Shown here: piece after piece, positions 52,191 to 61,034 of the stretch
Layout of the letters: each line of letters begins with the position of its first letter
How positions within the stretch are numbered: position 1 is the first letter of the stretch
Assembly: GCF_013363995.1 (NCBI RefSeq)
Contig: NZ_JABWGO010000005.1
Location: 1-64,000 of the forward strand
Source of the DNA: Nonomuraea rhodomycinica
GTDB lineage: Bacteria > Actinomycetota > Actinomycetes > Streptosporangiales > Streptosporangiaceae
Direction: 5' to 3'
DNA: 64,000 bases
Program-made: the position numbers and the translations under genes
Notes under the pieces: model-generated
What the model was told of the DNA's origin: nothing
The model's input: only the letters and a program-made list of their open reading frames with translations
Databases searched by the model: none

Positions 52191-53342
52191 TCAGGCCCAC
52201 GGGAAGAGGATGTCGAATATCCCCTTCTGGGTCTCCGACGGGGCCGGGGCGGGCGCCTGGGTGGTGGCGGGCGCCTGGGTCGTCGCCTCGCCGGTCGGCT
52301 GCTGGCGCGGCTGTTCGGAGGTCTTCGTGCGCACCTCGTCGTCGCGCGTCGTGTCGCCGTCGTCGACGGTCGTCGGCTGCCGGGTGGCCCTGGTGGTGGC
52401 GCGGGTCGTCGGCTGGCTCACGCGGGTGCGCGTGACGCGCGGCTCGGGCGTGCGCGTGACGCGGACCTTCACCGCGGTCGGCGTGGGGGCGGCGGTGCGG
52501 GACGTGGTCCGCTCGGGCGTCGGGGAGCCCTCGGGCTCCTCCGTGGCCTCGCCGGTCTCCTCGGACTCGGGGGTGGCCGTCTCGGCGGGCGGCGCGCTGA
52601 CGCGGCCGGCGCTGGCGCAGCGCTCCGTCGCGCAGGGGTCGTCGGAGGAGGTGCCGGTCAGCATCCATCCGGCGCCCGCGCCGAGCACGACGACGGCGGC
52701 CGCGGCGGCCACCAGCACCTTGGTACGGCGGCGCACCTCCTTGTCCCCGGCGCCGGCGTCCCCGCTCGTGTCGGTCCAGCCGGAGCCCAGGAACCCGCGC
52801 CGCGAGTCGCCGCCCTCCTCGCCGTGAGCCCCCTCGTAGCCCTGGTCGAGGGGAAGGTAGTCGGGGTCGTCGTGGTCGTCCGCGTCGCGGACGCGGTGCG
52901 CGCCGCTGTCGGCCTCGGTGTAGCGGTGGGCGCCGCTCTCGGCGTCCGCGTACCGGTGGGCGCCGCTGTCGGCGTCCGCGTACCGGTGGGCGCCGCTCTC
53001 GGCGTCCGCGTAGCGGTCGTCGGCGTGCTGGAGGTCGGCGTACGTGGCCGCCGTCCCCTCCTGCGGGGCGTACACGGACGCGGGATCCTGGGAGGTGAAC
53101 GCGGACGGACCCTCCTGCCCGCCGGGCGAGGACGTGCCGTCCTGCGACGCGTACGCGGCGGAGGCGTCCTGGGAGGCTTCCGACGGCATGATGTACGTCT
53201 CGTTGCCCGAGACCACGATGGCGGGCTGCTCATCCGTGTCGTCGGTGCTCCACCGAGGTGACAGCACGTCGCCGGTCAGCTCCGGGTTCATCGGCCGTGC
53301 CTGACCGTCCTCGTACGACCTATCGTTCTCGTCGCGCGACAC
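52191..53342 (-). CDS. Single-pass membrane protein with repeats and a Thr/Pro-rich outer stalk
   Basis: 383 residues. Acidic cytosolic part with four 10-residue copies of YADAESGAHR (near residues 110-150); basic stop and one helix near residues 207-230 (TKVLVAAAAAVVVLGAGAGW); an outside region with CATERC, then a long Ser/Thr/Pro/Glu stalk and TTRATTRATRQ-type repeats, ending in KGIFDILFPWA. GAGAGG lies seven bases before GTG 53342. Function unknown; the short hydrophobic C-terminus may be a docking motif. Confidence 0.75.
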   Translation of the reverse strand: MSRDENDRSYEDGQARPMNPELTGDVLSPRWSTDDTDEQPAIVVSGNETYIMPSEASQDASAAYASQDGTSSPGGQEGPSAFTSQDPASVYAPQEGTAATYADLQHADDRYADAESGAHRYADADSGAHRYADAESGAHRYTEADSGAHRVRDADDHDDPDYLPLDQGYEGAHGEEGGDSRRGFLGSGWTDTSGDAGAGDKEVRRRTKVLVAAAAAVVVLGAGAGWMLTGTSSDDPCATERCASAGRVSAPPAETATPESEETGEATEEPEGSPTPERTTSRTAAPTPTAVKVRVTRTPEPRVTRTRVSQPTTRATTRATRQPTTVDDGDTTRDDEVRTKTSEQPRQQPTGEATTQAPATTQAPAPAPSETQKGIFDILFPWA

Positions 53343-53495
53343 TCTGTGACCTCTCTAGTGCATAACTGTGCGCGACCTTTCCTAACAGACTCGACCCGCC
53401 TTTGTCCGGAAATTTCACAGCATGCTCGTAGATTGTTCTCAACCTCATAGGCACCAGGAGTTTCACGGCTCTCGCCCGCCCGCGTCCACGTCCTA

Positions 53496-53511
53496 GTTAC
53501 CGACGAGTAGC
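53496..53511 (+). promoter_or_regulatory. Imperfect palindrome GTTACCGACGAGTAGC upstream of fadA
   Basis: It resembles the GTTACT...AGTAAC-type sites of TetR repressors that control actinobacterial fatty-acid genes, with two mismatches between arms. It lies 40 bases before the thiolase GTG. Assignment is by resemblance only. Confidence 0.4.
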
Positions 53512-53550
53512 ATAGGCGCGACAGCAGTCCAGCAACGAGGAGCGAACCCC

Positions 53551-54735
53551 GTGCCTTCCTCTCGTGACGTCGTGTTCGTCGACGGCGTGCGCACCCCCTT
53601 CGGCCGGTCGGGGCCGAAGGGGCTGTACGCGGAGACCCGCGCCGACGACCTGGTCGTCCGCGTCATCCGCGAGCTCATGCGGCGCAACCCCGCCCTGCCG
53701 CCGGAACGCGTGGACGAGGTCGCGATCGCCGCGACCACCCAGATCGGCGACCAGGGCCTGACCATCGGCCGTTCGGCGGCGGTGCTGGCCGGGCTGCCGA
53801 AGTCCGTGCCGGGCTACGCGATCGACCGCATGTGCGCGGGCGCGATGACCGCCGTCACCACGGTCGCGGGCGGCATCGCGTTCGGCGCGTACGACGTGGC
53901 CATCGCGGGCGGCGTCGAGCACATGGGCCGCCACCCGATGGGCGAGGGCGTCGACCCCAACCCGCGCTTCCTGTCGGAGAAGCTCGTCGACCCGAGCGCG
54001 CTGGTCATGGGCATGACGGCTGAGAACCTGCACGACCGCTACCCGGCGATCAGCAAGCAGCGCGCCGACGCGTACGCGGTGCTGTCGCAGGAGAAGGTGG
54101 CCAAGGCGTACGCGGACGGCAAGATCCAGCCCGACCTGGTGCCGACCGCGATCAGGACGGCCGAGAAGGGCTGGGGCCTGGCGGTGGAGGACGAGGCGCC
54201 GCGCCCCGGCACCACCCTGGAGGGCCTGGCCGGACTGAAGACGCCGTTCCGGCCGCACGGGCATGTGACGGCGGGCAACTCCTCCGGCATCAACGACGGC
54301 GCCACCGGCTGTCTCGTGGCGGCCCGCGACGTCGCCGAGGAGCTGGGGCTGACGGCCAAGATGCGGCTGGTGTCGTACGCGTTCGCCGGTGTGGACCCCG
54401 AGGTCATGGGCGTCGGACCGATCCCGTCCACGGAGCGGGCGCTGCGGCTGGCCGGGCTGTCGATCTCCGACATCGGGCTGTTCGAGATCAACGAGGCGTT
54501 CGCGGTGCAGGTGCTCGCGTTCCTGGAGCACTTCGGCATCGCCGACGACGACCCCCGGGTCAACCCGTACGGCGGCGCGATCGCCTTCGGCCACCCGCTG
54601 GCCTCCTCGGGCGTGCGGCTGATGACGCAGCTCGCCCGCCAGTTCGCCGAGCGTCCCGACGTGCGCTACGGCATCACCACCATGTGCGTCGGCATGGGCA
54701 TGGGCGGCACCGTGATCTGGGAGAACCTGGCATGA
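53551..54735 (+). CDS. fadA: Acetyl-CoA C-acyltransferase (thiolase)
   Basis: 394 residues. Nucleophile C95 in DRMCAGAM, H348 in AFGHPLASSG and second catalytic C379 in TTMCVGMGMGG; NEAFAVQ is also present. It carries out the thiolytic last step of beta-oxidation. AGGAG lies eight bases before GTG 53551. Its stop overlaps the fadB ATG, so the two are made together. Confidence 0.93.
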   Translation: MPSSRDVVFVDGVRTPFGRSGPKGLYAETRADDLVVRVIRELMRRNPALPPERVDEVAIAATTQIGDQGLTIGRSAAVLAGLPKSVPGYAIDRMCAGAMTAVTTVAGGIAFGAYDVAIAGGVEHMGRHPMGEGVDPNPRFLSEKLVDPSALVMGMTAENLHDRYPAISKQRADAYAVLSQEKVAKAYADGKIQPDLVPTAIRTAEKGWGLAVEDEAPRPGTTLEGLAGLKTPFRPHGHVTAGNSSGINDGATGCLVAARDVAEELGLTAKMRLVSYAFAGVDPEVMGVGPIPSTERALRLAGLSISDIGLFEINEAFAVQVLAFLEHFGIADDDPRVNPYGGAIAFGHPLASSGVRLMTQLARQFAERPDVRYGITTMCVGMGMGGTVIWENLA

Positions 54736-56825
54736 CGAACATCGACACCTGGCGCGCCCTGCTGAGCGAGCGCAGCACCGACGAGGTGGTCACCAAGGCG
54801 CTGGTGCGCGACGTCGAGCTGCCGTACGGCGCCGGCACGATGGCGCTCATCACGCTGGACAACGGCTTCGACCACACCAGGCCCAACACGTTCGGCCCGC
54901 ACGGCCTGTTCGCCCTCAACGGCGCGCTGTCGGAGATCGCCGCCCGCAACGACCTGGTGGCGGTGGGCGTGACGGGCAAGCCGTTCATCTTCGCCGTCGG
55001 CGCCGACCTCAAGGGCGCCGCCTCGGTGGCCTCGCGGGAAGAGGCGCACGCGATCGGCGCGCTCGGCCACCACGTGTTCCGGCGGCTGGGCGAGCTGGGG
55101 ATCCCGTCGTTCGCGTTCGTCAACGGCGCGGCCATGGGCGGCGGCCTGGAGATCGCGCTGCACTGCGCGTACCGGACGATCTCCTCGGGCGTCCCGGCGG
55201 TCGCGCTGCCGGAGTGCTTCCTCGGCCTGGTGCCGGGCTGGGGCGGCACGCAGCTCCTGCCGCGCCTGGTCGGCCCGGCCAACGCGATCAAGCTGATCAT
55301 CGAGAACCCGCTGTCGCAGAACCGCATGATCAAGGGCGCGCAGGCGTACGAGCTGGGCGTCGCGGACGCCATGTTCGAGCCCGCCGACTTCCTGGAGGAG
55401 TCGCTGCGCTGGGCGGCCCGGGTCGTCAAGGGCGAGGTCACGGTGGAGCGGCCCGCGCGGGACGGCGACGACTGGGACAAGGCGGTCGCCGACGCCCGCT
55501 TCCTCGTGGACATGAAGCTGCGCGGCGCCTCCCCCGCGCCGTACCGGGCGCTGGACCTGGTGGCGCTGGCCCGCACGGCCTCGCGCGACGAGGGCTTCGC
55601 CGCCGAGGACGACGCGCTGGCCGACCTGCTGATGGGCGACGAGCTGCGGGCCGGCCTGTACGCCTTCGACCTGGTGCAGCGGCGGGCCAAGCGGCCGGCG
55701 GGCGCCCCCGACAAGGCGCTGGCCCGCAAGGTGACCAAGGTCGGCGTGGTGGGCGCGGGGCTGATGGCCTCGCAGATGGCGCTGCTGTTCGCCCGCCGCC
55801 TGGAGGTCCCGGTCGTGCTGACCGACCTCGACCAGGCCCGGCTGGACAAGGGCGTCGGCTACGTCCACGCCGAGGTGGACAAGCTGCTGGCCAAGGGCCG
55901 GGTCTCGGCCGACCAGGCCAACCGGCTCAAGGCGCTGGTGACCGGGTCGCTGACCAAGGACGCGTTCGCGGACGCCGACTTCGTCATCGAGGCGGTCTTC
56001 GAGGACATGGCGGTCAAGAAGAAGGTGTTCGCCGAGGTCGAGGCCGTGGTGCCGGCCGAGTGCGTGCTGGCCACCAACACCTCGTCGCTGTCGCTGACCG
56101 AGATGGGCTCCGGCCTGGCGCACCCGGAGCGGCTGGTCGGCTTCCACTTCTTCAACCCCGTCGCGGTGATGCCGCTGCTGGAGATCGTCCGGGGCGCGTC
56201 GACCGACGACGCGACGCTGGCCACCGCGTTCGCCGTCGGCAAGGCGCTGAAGAAGTCGTCGGTGCTGGTGAAGGACGCCCCGGCGTTCGTGGTCAACCGG
56301 CTGCTGACCCGGTTCATGGGCGAGGTCATCGCGGCCGTGGACGAGGGCACGCCGCTGGAGGTGGCCGAGCACGCGCTGGACGACCTCGGGCTGCCGATGA
56401 CGCCGTTCGCGCTGGTGCAGCTCGTCGGGCCGGCCGTCGGGCTGCACGTCGCCGAGACGCTGCACGCGGCCTTCCCCGAGCGGTTCGGCGTCTCGGAGGG
56501 CATGGCGAAGCTGGTCGCCTCGGGCAAGCCCGGCGTGTACGCACCGGACTTCTCGCTCGACGCGGAGGCCGTGGCGCTCTTCACGGGCGGCGACGCGCCG
56601 TCCACCGCCGAGGAGGTGCGGCGGCGGGTGCTGGAGGCGCTGGCCGAGGAGATCCGGATCATGCTGGACGAGGGCGTCGTGGCGGCCCCGCAGGACATCG
56701 ACCTGTGCATGATCCTGGGCGCGGGCTGGCCGTTCCACCTGGGCGGCGTCACGCCGCTGCTGGACCGGGCCGGGTTCGCCCGGCCCCGCTTCCTGCCGCC
56801 GGGCGTGGCCTCCGTGCCCGCCTGA
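54732..56825 (+). CDS. fadB: Fatty-acid oxidation multifunctional enzyme: enoyl-CoA hydratase/3-hydroxyacyl-CoA dehydrogenase
   Basis: 697 residues. N-terminal crotonase domain (residues 30-260) with AVGADLKGA and NGAAMGGGLEIALHCAYR and the second glutamate region LPECFLGLVPGWGGTQ; NAD domain from about residue 335 (VGVVGAGLMASQMALLFAR) with LVGFHFFNPVAVMPLLE and the catalytic His; C-terminal dehydrogenase domains follow. Pairs with FadA in beta-oxidation. A strong terminator follows. Confidence 0.93.
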   Translation: MTNIDTWRALLSERSTDEVVTKALVRDVELPYGAGTMALITLDNGFDHTRPNTFGPHGLFALNGALSEIAARNDLVAVGVTGKPFIFAVGADLKGAASVASREEAHAIGALGHHVFRRLGELGIPSFAFVNGAAMGGGLEIALHCAYRTISSGVPAVALPECFLGLVPGWGGTQLLPRLVGPANAIKLIIENPLSQNRMIKGAQAYELGVADAMFEPADFLEESLRWAARVVKGEVTVERPARDGDDWDKAVADARFLVDMKLRGASPAPYRALDLVALARTASRDEGFAAEDDALADLLMGDELRAGLYAFDLVQRRAKRPAGAPDKALARKVTKVGVVGAGLMASQMALLFARRLEVPVVLTDLDQARLDKGVGYVHAEVDKLLAKGRVSADQANRLKALVTGSLTKDAFADADFVIEAVFEDMAVKKKVFAEVEAVVPAECVLATNTSSLSLTEMGSGLAHPERLVGFHFFNPVAVMPLLEIVRGASTDDATLATAFAVGKALKKSSVLVKDAPAFVVNRLLTRFMGEVIAAVDEGTPLEVAEHALDDLGLPMTPFALVQLVGPAVGLHVAETLHAAFPERFGVSEGMAKLVASGKPGVYAPDFSLDAEAVALFTGGDAPSTAEEVRRRVLEALAEEIRIMLDEGVVAAPQDIDLCMILGAGWPFHLGGVTPLLDRAGFARPRFLPPGVASVPA

Positions 56826-56850
56826 CCTCGCGCGCCGCGCGAAGGCACGA

Positions 56851-56880
56851 AGGGGACCCGCGGGCGCGGGTCCCCTTTCT
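56851..56880 (+). terminator. Rho-independent terminator of fadAB
   Basis: AGGGGACCCGC-GGGC-GCGGGTCCCCT, an 11-base perfect stem with a four-base loop, followed by TTCT; the clearest intrinsic terminator in the window. Confidence 0.9.
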
Positions 56881-57066
56881 GCGTCCTTTGCCGCTCCTCT
56901 GCCGGCCGGCCCCATCACATGGTCGAATCGGGGACGATCCATGGCCGCCGCCGTCGGGGCCGCCGGGTACGACTCGAGTGCACGGACGGCACACCAGCCC
57001 CACCGGTCACACAGTTCACGATCGTCGCGATCCGGGCGGGCCGTGCCATCGACGGAGAGGACAGGC

Positions 57067-57441
57067 ATGAGATCGCTCAAGGTAACCGCGCTGTGCGGGG
57101 CCTTCCTGATGGCGGCCGCCCTGCCGGCCATGGCGGCGCACTCGCGGGCGTCCCTGCGGATCACGGTGACGCAGCCCGGCCACGCGCCGACGACGTACGA
57201 GCTGGAATGCGACCCGGACGGCGGCGACCACCCGAACCCCGAGGTGGCCTGCGACCGGCTGCGCGCGGTCGAGGGACGGCTGTCGGCGCTGCGCCGCTCC
57301 AGCAGCGCCTGCCCGCTGACCTCCGAGCCGTACAAGGTGTCGGTGGAGGGCAACTGGCGCGGGCGCAACGTCGCCCTGCACTCGACGTTCGCGAACCGGT
57401 GCCGGGCCAAGGCGGCGGGCGACGGGGTGTTCGCCTTCTGA
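57067..57441 (+). CDS. Subtilisin-inhibitor-like secreted protein (SSI family)
   Basis: 124 residues: signal peptide ending PAMA-AHS near residue 23, then the SSI fold (TYELECDPDGGDHPNPEVACDRL, CPLTSEPYKVSVEGNWRGRN, TFANRC, ending VFAF). Four cysteines pair as in SSI. By alignment with SSI, where Met73 of CPMV is P1, the reactive-site P1 here is Leu in CPLT. Secreted inhibitor of serine proteases. Confidence 0.9.
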   Translation: MRSLKVTALCGAFLMAAALPAMAAHSRASLRITVTQPGHAPTTYELECDPDGGDHPNPEVACDRLRAVEGRLSALRRSSSACPLTSEPYKVSVEGNWRGRNVALHSTFANRCRAKAAGDGVFAF

Positions 57442-57463
57442 GGGACGCGGCGACCCGGGGCGT

Positions 57464-57484
57464 GGGGCCGGCAGCACCGGCCCC
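57464..57484. terminator. Bidirectional terminator hairpin
   Basis: GGGGCCGG-CAGCA-CCGGCCCC, an eight-base perfect stem extended by partly matched flanks, between the convergent inhibitor and permease genes. Confidence 0.65.
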
Positions 57485-57493
57485 GCGCCCTTG

Positions 57494-58990
57494 CTAGCGG
57501 GTCTGCCGCGCCGCGACGCGGCTGTGGCGGTAGCCGTAGGTGAAGTACAGCAGCCCGCCGATGACCATCCAGATGACGAACCGCAGCCACGTCTCGACCG
57601 GCAGGTTGAGCATGAGGTAGAGGCAGGCCAGCACCGACAGGATCGGCAGCACCGGCACCAGCGGCGTGCGGAACGCCCGCGGCAGGTCGGGCCGGGTGCG
57701 CCGCAGGATGATCACGCCGGCCGACACCACCACGAACGCGAACAGCGTGCCGATGTTGACCAGCTCGGCCAGCGCCCCGAGCGAGATGAAGCCGGACAGC
57801 AGCGCCGAGACGATGCCGATGATGACGGTGAGCCGGGCCGGGGTGCCGAAGCGCGGGTGGACCTTGGCGAGCGGGCGCGGCAGCAGCCCGTCGCGGCACA
57901 TGGCGAACAGCACCCGGGTCTGCCCCAGCATGAGGATCATGACCACGGTGGTGAGCCCGGCGATCGCCCCGATGCTGATCAGGCCGGCCGCCCACTTCTG
58001 GCCGACCGCGGTGAAGGCGTCGGCGAGCGGCGCCGAGGTGCTGAGCGTCTTGTAGTTCTGCATGCCGACGACGACCACCGACACCGCCACGTACAGGACC
58101 GTGCAGATGGCCAGCGAGCCGATGATGCCGCGCGGCATGTCGCGCTGCGGGTTGATGGTCTCCTCCGCGGCGGTGGCGACGATGTCGAAGCCGATGAAGG
58201 CGAAGAACACGACCGCCGCGGCCGAGAAGATGCCGATCACGCCGAACGCCACGGGCGTGATGCCGAACAGCACCTGGATGAGCGGCGCCTTGAGCCCGGC
58301 GACCTGCTCGGTGGACTGGGCCGGCGGGATGAACGGCGAGTAGTTCTCCGCCTTGATGAAGAACAGCCCCGCCACGATGACCAGGAGGATCACCGCGACC
58401 TTGATCGCCACGATGACCTGGTTGACCCGCGAGGAGAGCTTGATGCCCGCCACCAGGATCGCGGTCAGGAGGAGCACCACGATCATGGCCGGCAGGTTGA
58501 CCACCGGGTTGTCGCCGGCGATCGACGCCGGCAGTTGCAGGCCGATCGAGGACATCAGCGACGCGAAGTACCCCGACCAGCCGACCGCGACCACCGCGGC
58601 CGCCAGCGCCATCTCCAGCATGAGGTCCCAGCCGATGATCCAGGCCGGCAGCTCGCCGAGGGTGGCGAAGGAGAACGTGTACGCCGAGCCCGCCACCGGG
58701 ATCGTGGAGGCGAACTCCGCGTAGCACAGCGCCGCCAGGCCGCAGACGATCGCGGAGACGACGAAGGAGAAGGCCACGGCCGGTCCGGCCGTCTGCTTGG
58801 CCACCTGTCCGGTCAGCACGAAGATGCCGGTGCCGACGATCACGCCGATGCCGAAGACGGTCAGGTCGACGGCCGTCAGGCGCTTGCGCAGCCGATGCTC
58901 CGGTGCCTCCGTGTCGCTGATGGACTGCTCAACGGATTTCGTGCGAAGGATGTCCACGAGTGTGACCTTGCCCACACGCAGGGACATCAT
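57494..58990 (-). CDS. APC-family amino acid permease
   Basis: 498 residues with about 12 membrane segments. LTVFGIGVIVGTGIFVLTG is the APC helix 1 substrate motif; YAEFASTIPVAGSAYTF, FFAFIGFDIVATAAEETINPQRDMPR and FGTPARLT are hallmarks of the cationic amino-acid transporter branch. Imports amino acids by proton coupling or exchange. ATG 58990 is 31 bases from the dxs stop, so it could be transcribed with dxs. Confidence 0.9.
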   Translation of the reverse strand: MMSLRVGKVTLVDILRTKSVEQSISDTEAPEHRLRKRLTAVDLTVFGIGVIVGTGIFVLTGQVAKQTAGPAVAFSFVVSAIVCGLAALCYAEFASTIPVAGSAYTFSFATLGELPAWIIGWDLMLEMALAAAVVAVGWSGYFASLMSSIGLQLPASIAGDNPVVNLPAMIVVLLLTAILVAGIKLSSRVNQVIVAIKVAVILLVIVAGLFFIKAENYSPFIPPAQSTEQVAGLKAPLIQVLFGITPVAFGVIGIFSAAAVVFFAFIGFDIVATAAEETINPQRDMPRGIIGSLAICTVLYVAVSVVVVGMQNYKTLSTSAPLADAFTAVGQKWAAGLISIGAIAGLTTVVMILMLGQTRVLFAMCRDGLLPRPLAKVHPRFGTPARLTVIIGIVSALLSGFISLGALAELVNIGTLFAFVVVSAGVIILRRTRPDLPRAFRTPLVPVLPILSVLACLYLMLNLPVETWLRFVIWMVIGGLLYFTYGYRHSRVAARQTR

Positions 58991-59021
58991 GCTTTCCCGA
59001 TGGAACGAGGCGCGGGCGCGC

Positions 59022-60911
59022 TCAGTTGCGGGCGGAGGGGCTCCTGACCTGCTGGTCGCGGCGGGCGACCGCCTCGGTGATCTGGCGGGCGAGGTCCTGC
59101 CCGGTGAGGCCGATCCGGCCGAGGATCGCGGCCCGCTTGGCGTGCTCCAGGAACTCCTGCGGGATGCCGAACGTGCGGACCGGCACGTCCACGTCGGCGT
59201 CGCGCAGCAGCCGGGCCACCGCGTCGCCGACGCCGCCGACGCGGCCGTTGTCCTCGACGACCGCGACCATGCGGTGGGCGCGGGCCGCCAGCACCAGGGC
59301 CTCGTCGAGCGGCTTGACCCAGCGCGGGTCGACGACGGTGGCCGAGATGCCCTGGGCGTCGAGCAGGACCGCGGCGTCCAGGCACGCCCGGGCCATCGGG
59401 CCGACGGCGACGATGAGCACGTCGGCGTCGCCGGCGCGCAGCACGTCCATCTCGCCGAGCTTGCCGGCCGCCTCGACCGGCTCGGCCACCGGGCCCTTGG
59501 GGAAGCGGACGACCGTGGGGCCGTCGGTGACGGACACGGCCTCCTCCAGCAGCTCGGCCAGGCGCTCGCCGTCGCGCGGCACGGCGATGCGCAGGCCGGG
59601 CACGACCTGGAGGATCGACAGGTCCCACATGCCGTTGTGGCTGGCGCCGTCGTCGCCGGTGACGCCCGCCCGGTCGAGCACCACGGTGACGGGCAGCCGG
59701 TGCAGGGCGACGTCCATGAGGAGCTGGTCGAAGGCGCGGTTGAGGAAGGTGGCGTAGACGGCCACGACCGGGTGCAGCCCGCCGAGCGCCAGCCCGGCCG
59801 CGCTGGTCAGGGCGTGCTGCTCGGCGATGCCGACGTCGTAGGTGCGCGCGGGGAAGGCGTCGCGGAAGGCGGCCAGGCCGGTCGGGTGGAGCATGGCGGC
59901 GGTGATCGCGACGATGTCCTCGCGGTCCTTGCCGAGCCGGACCAGCTCCTCGCTGAAGGCGTCGGTCCAGATGCGGCCCTTGGGCTTCTCGGCGCCGGTG
60001 ACCCGGTCGAAGGCGCCGGGCGAGTGGAACTGGTCCTCGTCGTGGTTCTCGGCCGGGGAGTAGCCGCGGCCCTTCTGGGTGAGGGCGTGGACGATGACCG
60101 GGCCGCGGAAGTCGCGGGCGGTGCGCAGGGCGGCCTCCATGGCCTGCTCGTCGTGGCCGTCGATGGGGCCGACGTACTTCAGGCCGAGGTCCTCGAACAT
60201 CACCTGCGGGGCGAGGATGTCCTTGACACCCTTCTTGAAGCCGTGCAGGGCGTCGTACAGGACCGGGACGTTGCCGATCTTCTCCTTGACGTACTCCAGG
60301 AAGTCCTCGTAGCGGCGGGTGACCCGCAGCTTGGCCAGGTGGGAGGCGAGGCCGCCGATGGTCGGCGAGTAGGAGCGGCCGTTGTCGTTGACGACGATGA
60401 CGACCGGCAGGTCCCGGACCGCGGCGATGTTGTTGAGCGCCTCCCAGGCCATGCCGCCGGTCAGCGCCCCGTCGCCGATGACGGCGACGGCGGTGCGGTC
60501 GCGCTCGCCGCGCAGCTTGAACGCCTTGCCCAGGCCGTCGGCGTAGGACAGCGCGGTCGAGGCGTGGGAGTTCTCCACGAAGTCGTGCTCGGACTCGGCC
60601 TGGCTCGGGTAGCCGGACAGGCCGCCCTCCTGCTTCAGCGCGCCGAAACCGGCCTGACGGCCGGTCAGGAGTTTGTGGACGTACGCCTGGTGGCCGGTGT
60701 CCCAGATGATCGGGTCGCGCGGGGAGTCGAAGACCCGGTGCAGGGCGATGGTGAGCTCCACCACGCCGAGGTTGGGCCCGAGGTGCCCGCCGAAGCGGGA
60801 GCAGGAGTCGACGAGCAGGTCGCGGATCTCGTTCGCCAGCCTCGGCAGCTCCTCGACATCGAGCCGTTTGACGTCGTGCGGTCCCTCAACCGAGCCCAGC
60901 AACCCGCTCAC
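59022..60911 (-). CDS. dxs: 1-deoxy-D-xylulose-5-phosphate synthase
   Basis: 629 residues. N-terminal HLGPNLGVVELTIALHRVFDSP and DTGHQAYVHKLLTGR, TPP/Mg motif GDGALTGGMAWEALNN, central DRAGVTGDDGASHNGMWD, and a C-terminal transketolase domain. First and rate-limiting step of the MEP isoprenoid pathway. GTG 60911 follows GGGGA at eight bases. Confidence 0.95.
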   Translation of the reverse strand: MSGLLGSVEGPHDVKRLDVEELPRLANEIRDLLVDSCSRFGGHLGPNLGVVELTIALHRVFDSPRDPIIWDTGHQAYVHKLLTGRQAGFGALKQEGGLSGYPSQAESEHDFVENSHASTALSYADGLGKAFKLRGERDRTAVAVIGDGALTGGMAWEALNNIAAVRDLPVVIVVNDNGRSYSPTIGGLASHLAKLRVTRRYEDFLEYVKEKIGNVPVLYDALHGFKKGVKDILAPQVMFEDLGLKYVGPIDGHDEQAMEAALRTARDFRGPVIVHALTQKGRGYSPAENHDEDQFHSPGAFDRVTGAEKPKGRIWTDAFSEELVRLGKDREDIVAITAAMLHPTGLAAFRDAFPARTYDVGIAEQHALTSAAGLALGGLHPVVAVYATFLNRAFDQLLMDVALHRLPVTVVLDRAGVTGDDGASHNGMWDLSILQVVPGLRIAVPRDGERLAELLEEAVSVTDGPTVVRFPKGPVAEPVEAAGKLGEMDVLRAGDADVLIVAVGPMARACLDAAVLLDAQGISATVVDPRWVKPLDEALVLAARAHRMVAVVEDNGRVGGVGDAVARLLRDADVDVPVRTFGIPQEFLEHAKRAAILGRIGLTGQDLARQITEAVARRDQQVRSPSARN

Positions 60912-61034
60912 GGATGCGATCCCCTCTGCTTCTTGGCACCAGTGGCTTGAAGTCTAGTTCGTGGACGTCCCGCTGACTCCATCGAGTCAAATCCACACGC
61001 ATTTGTCCGATCTTGACCTAGTCTTGCCTACACT

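Noticed and set aside
54666..58727. Open frame of 1353 codons on the minus strand across fadA/fadB and beyond
   Set aside because: Antisense to thiolase and fadB with all their active-site motifs; composition is typical of a reverse-frame shadow.
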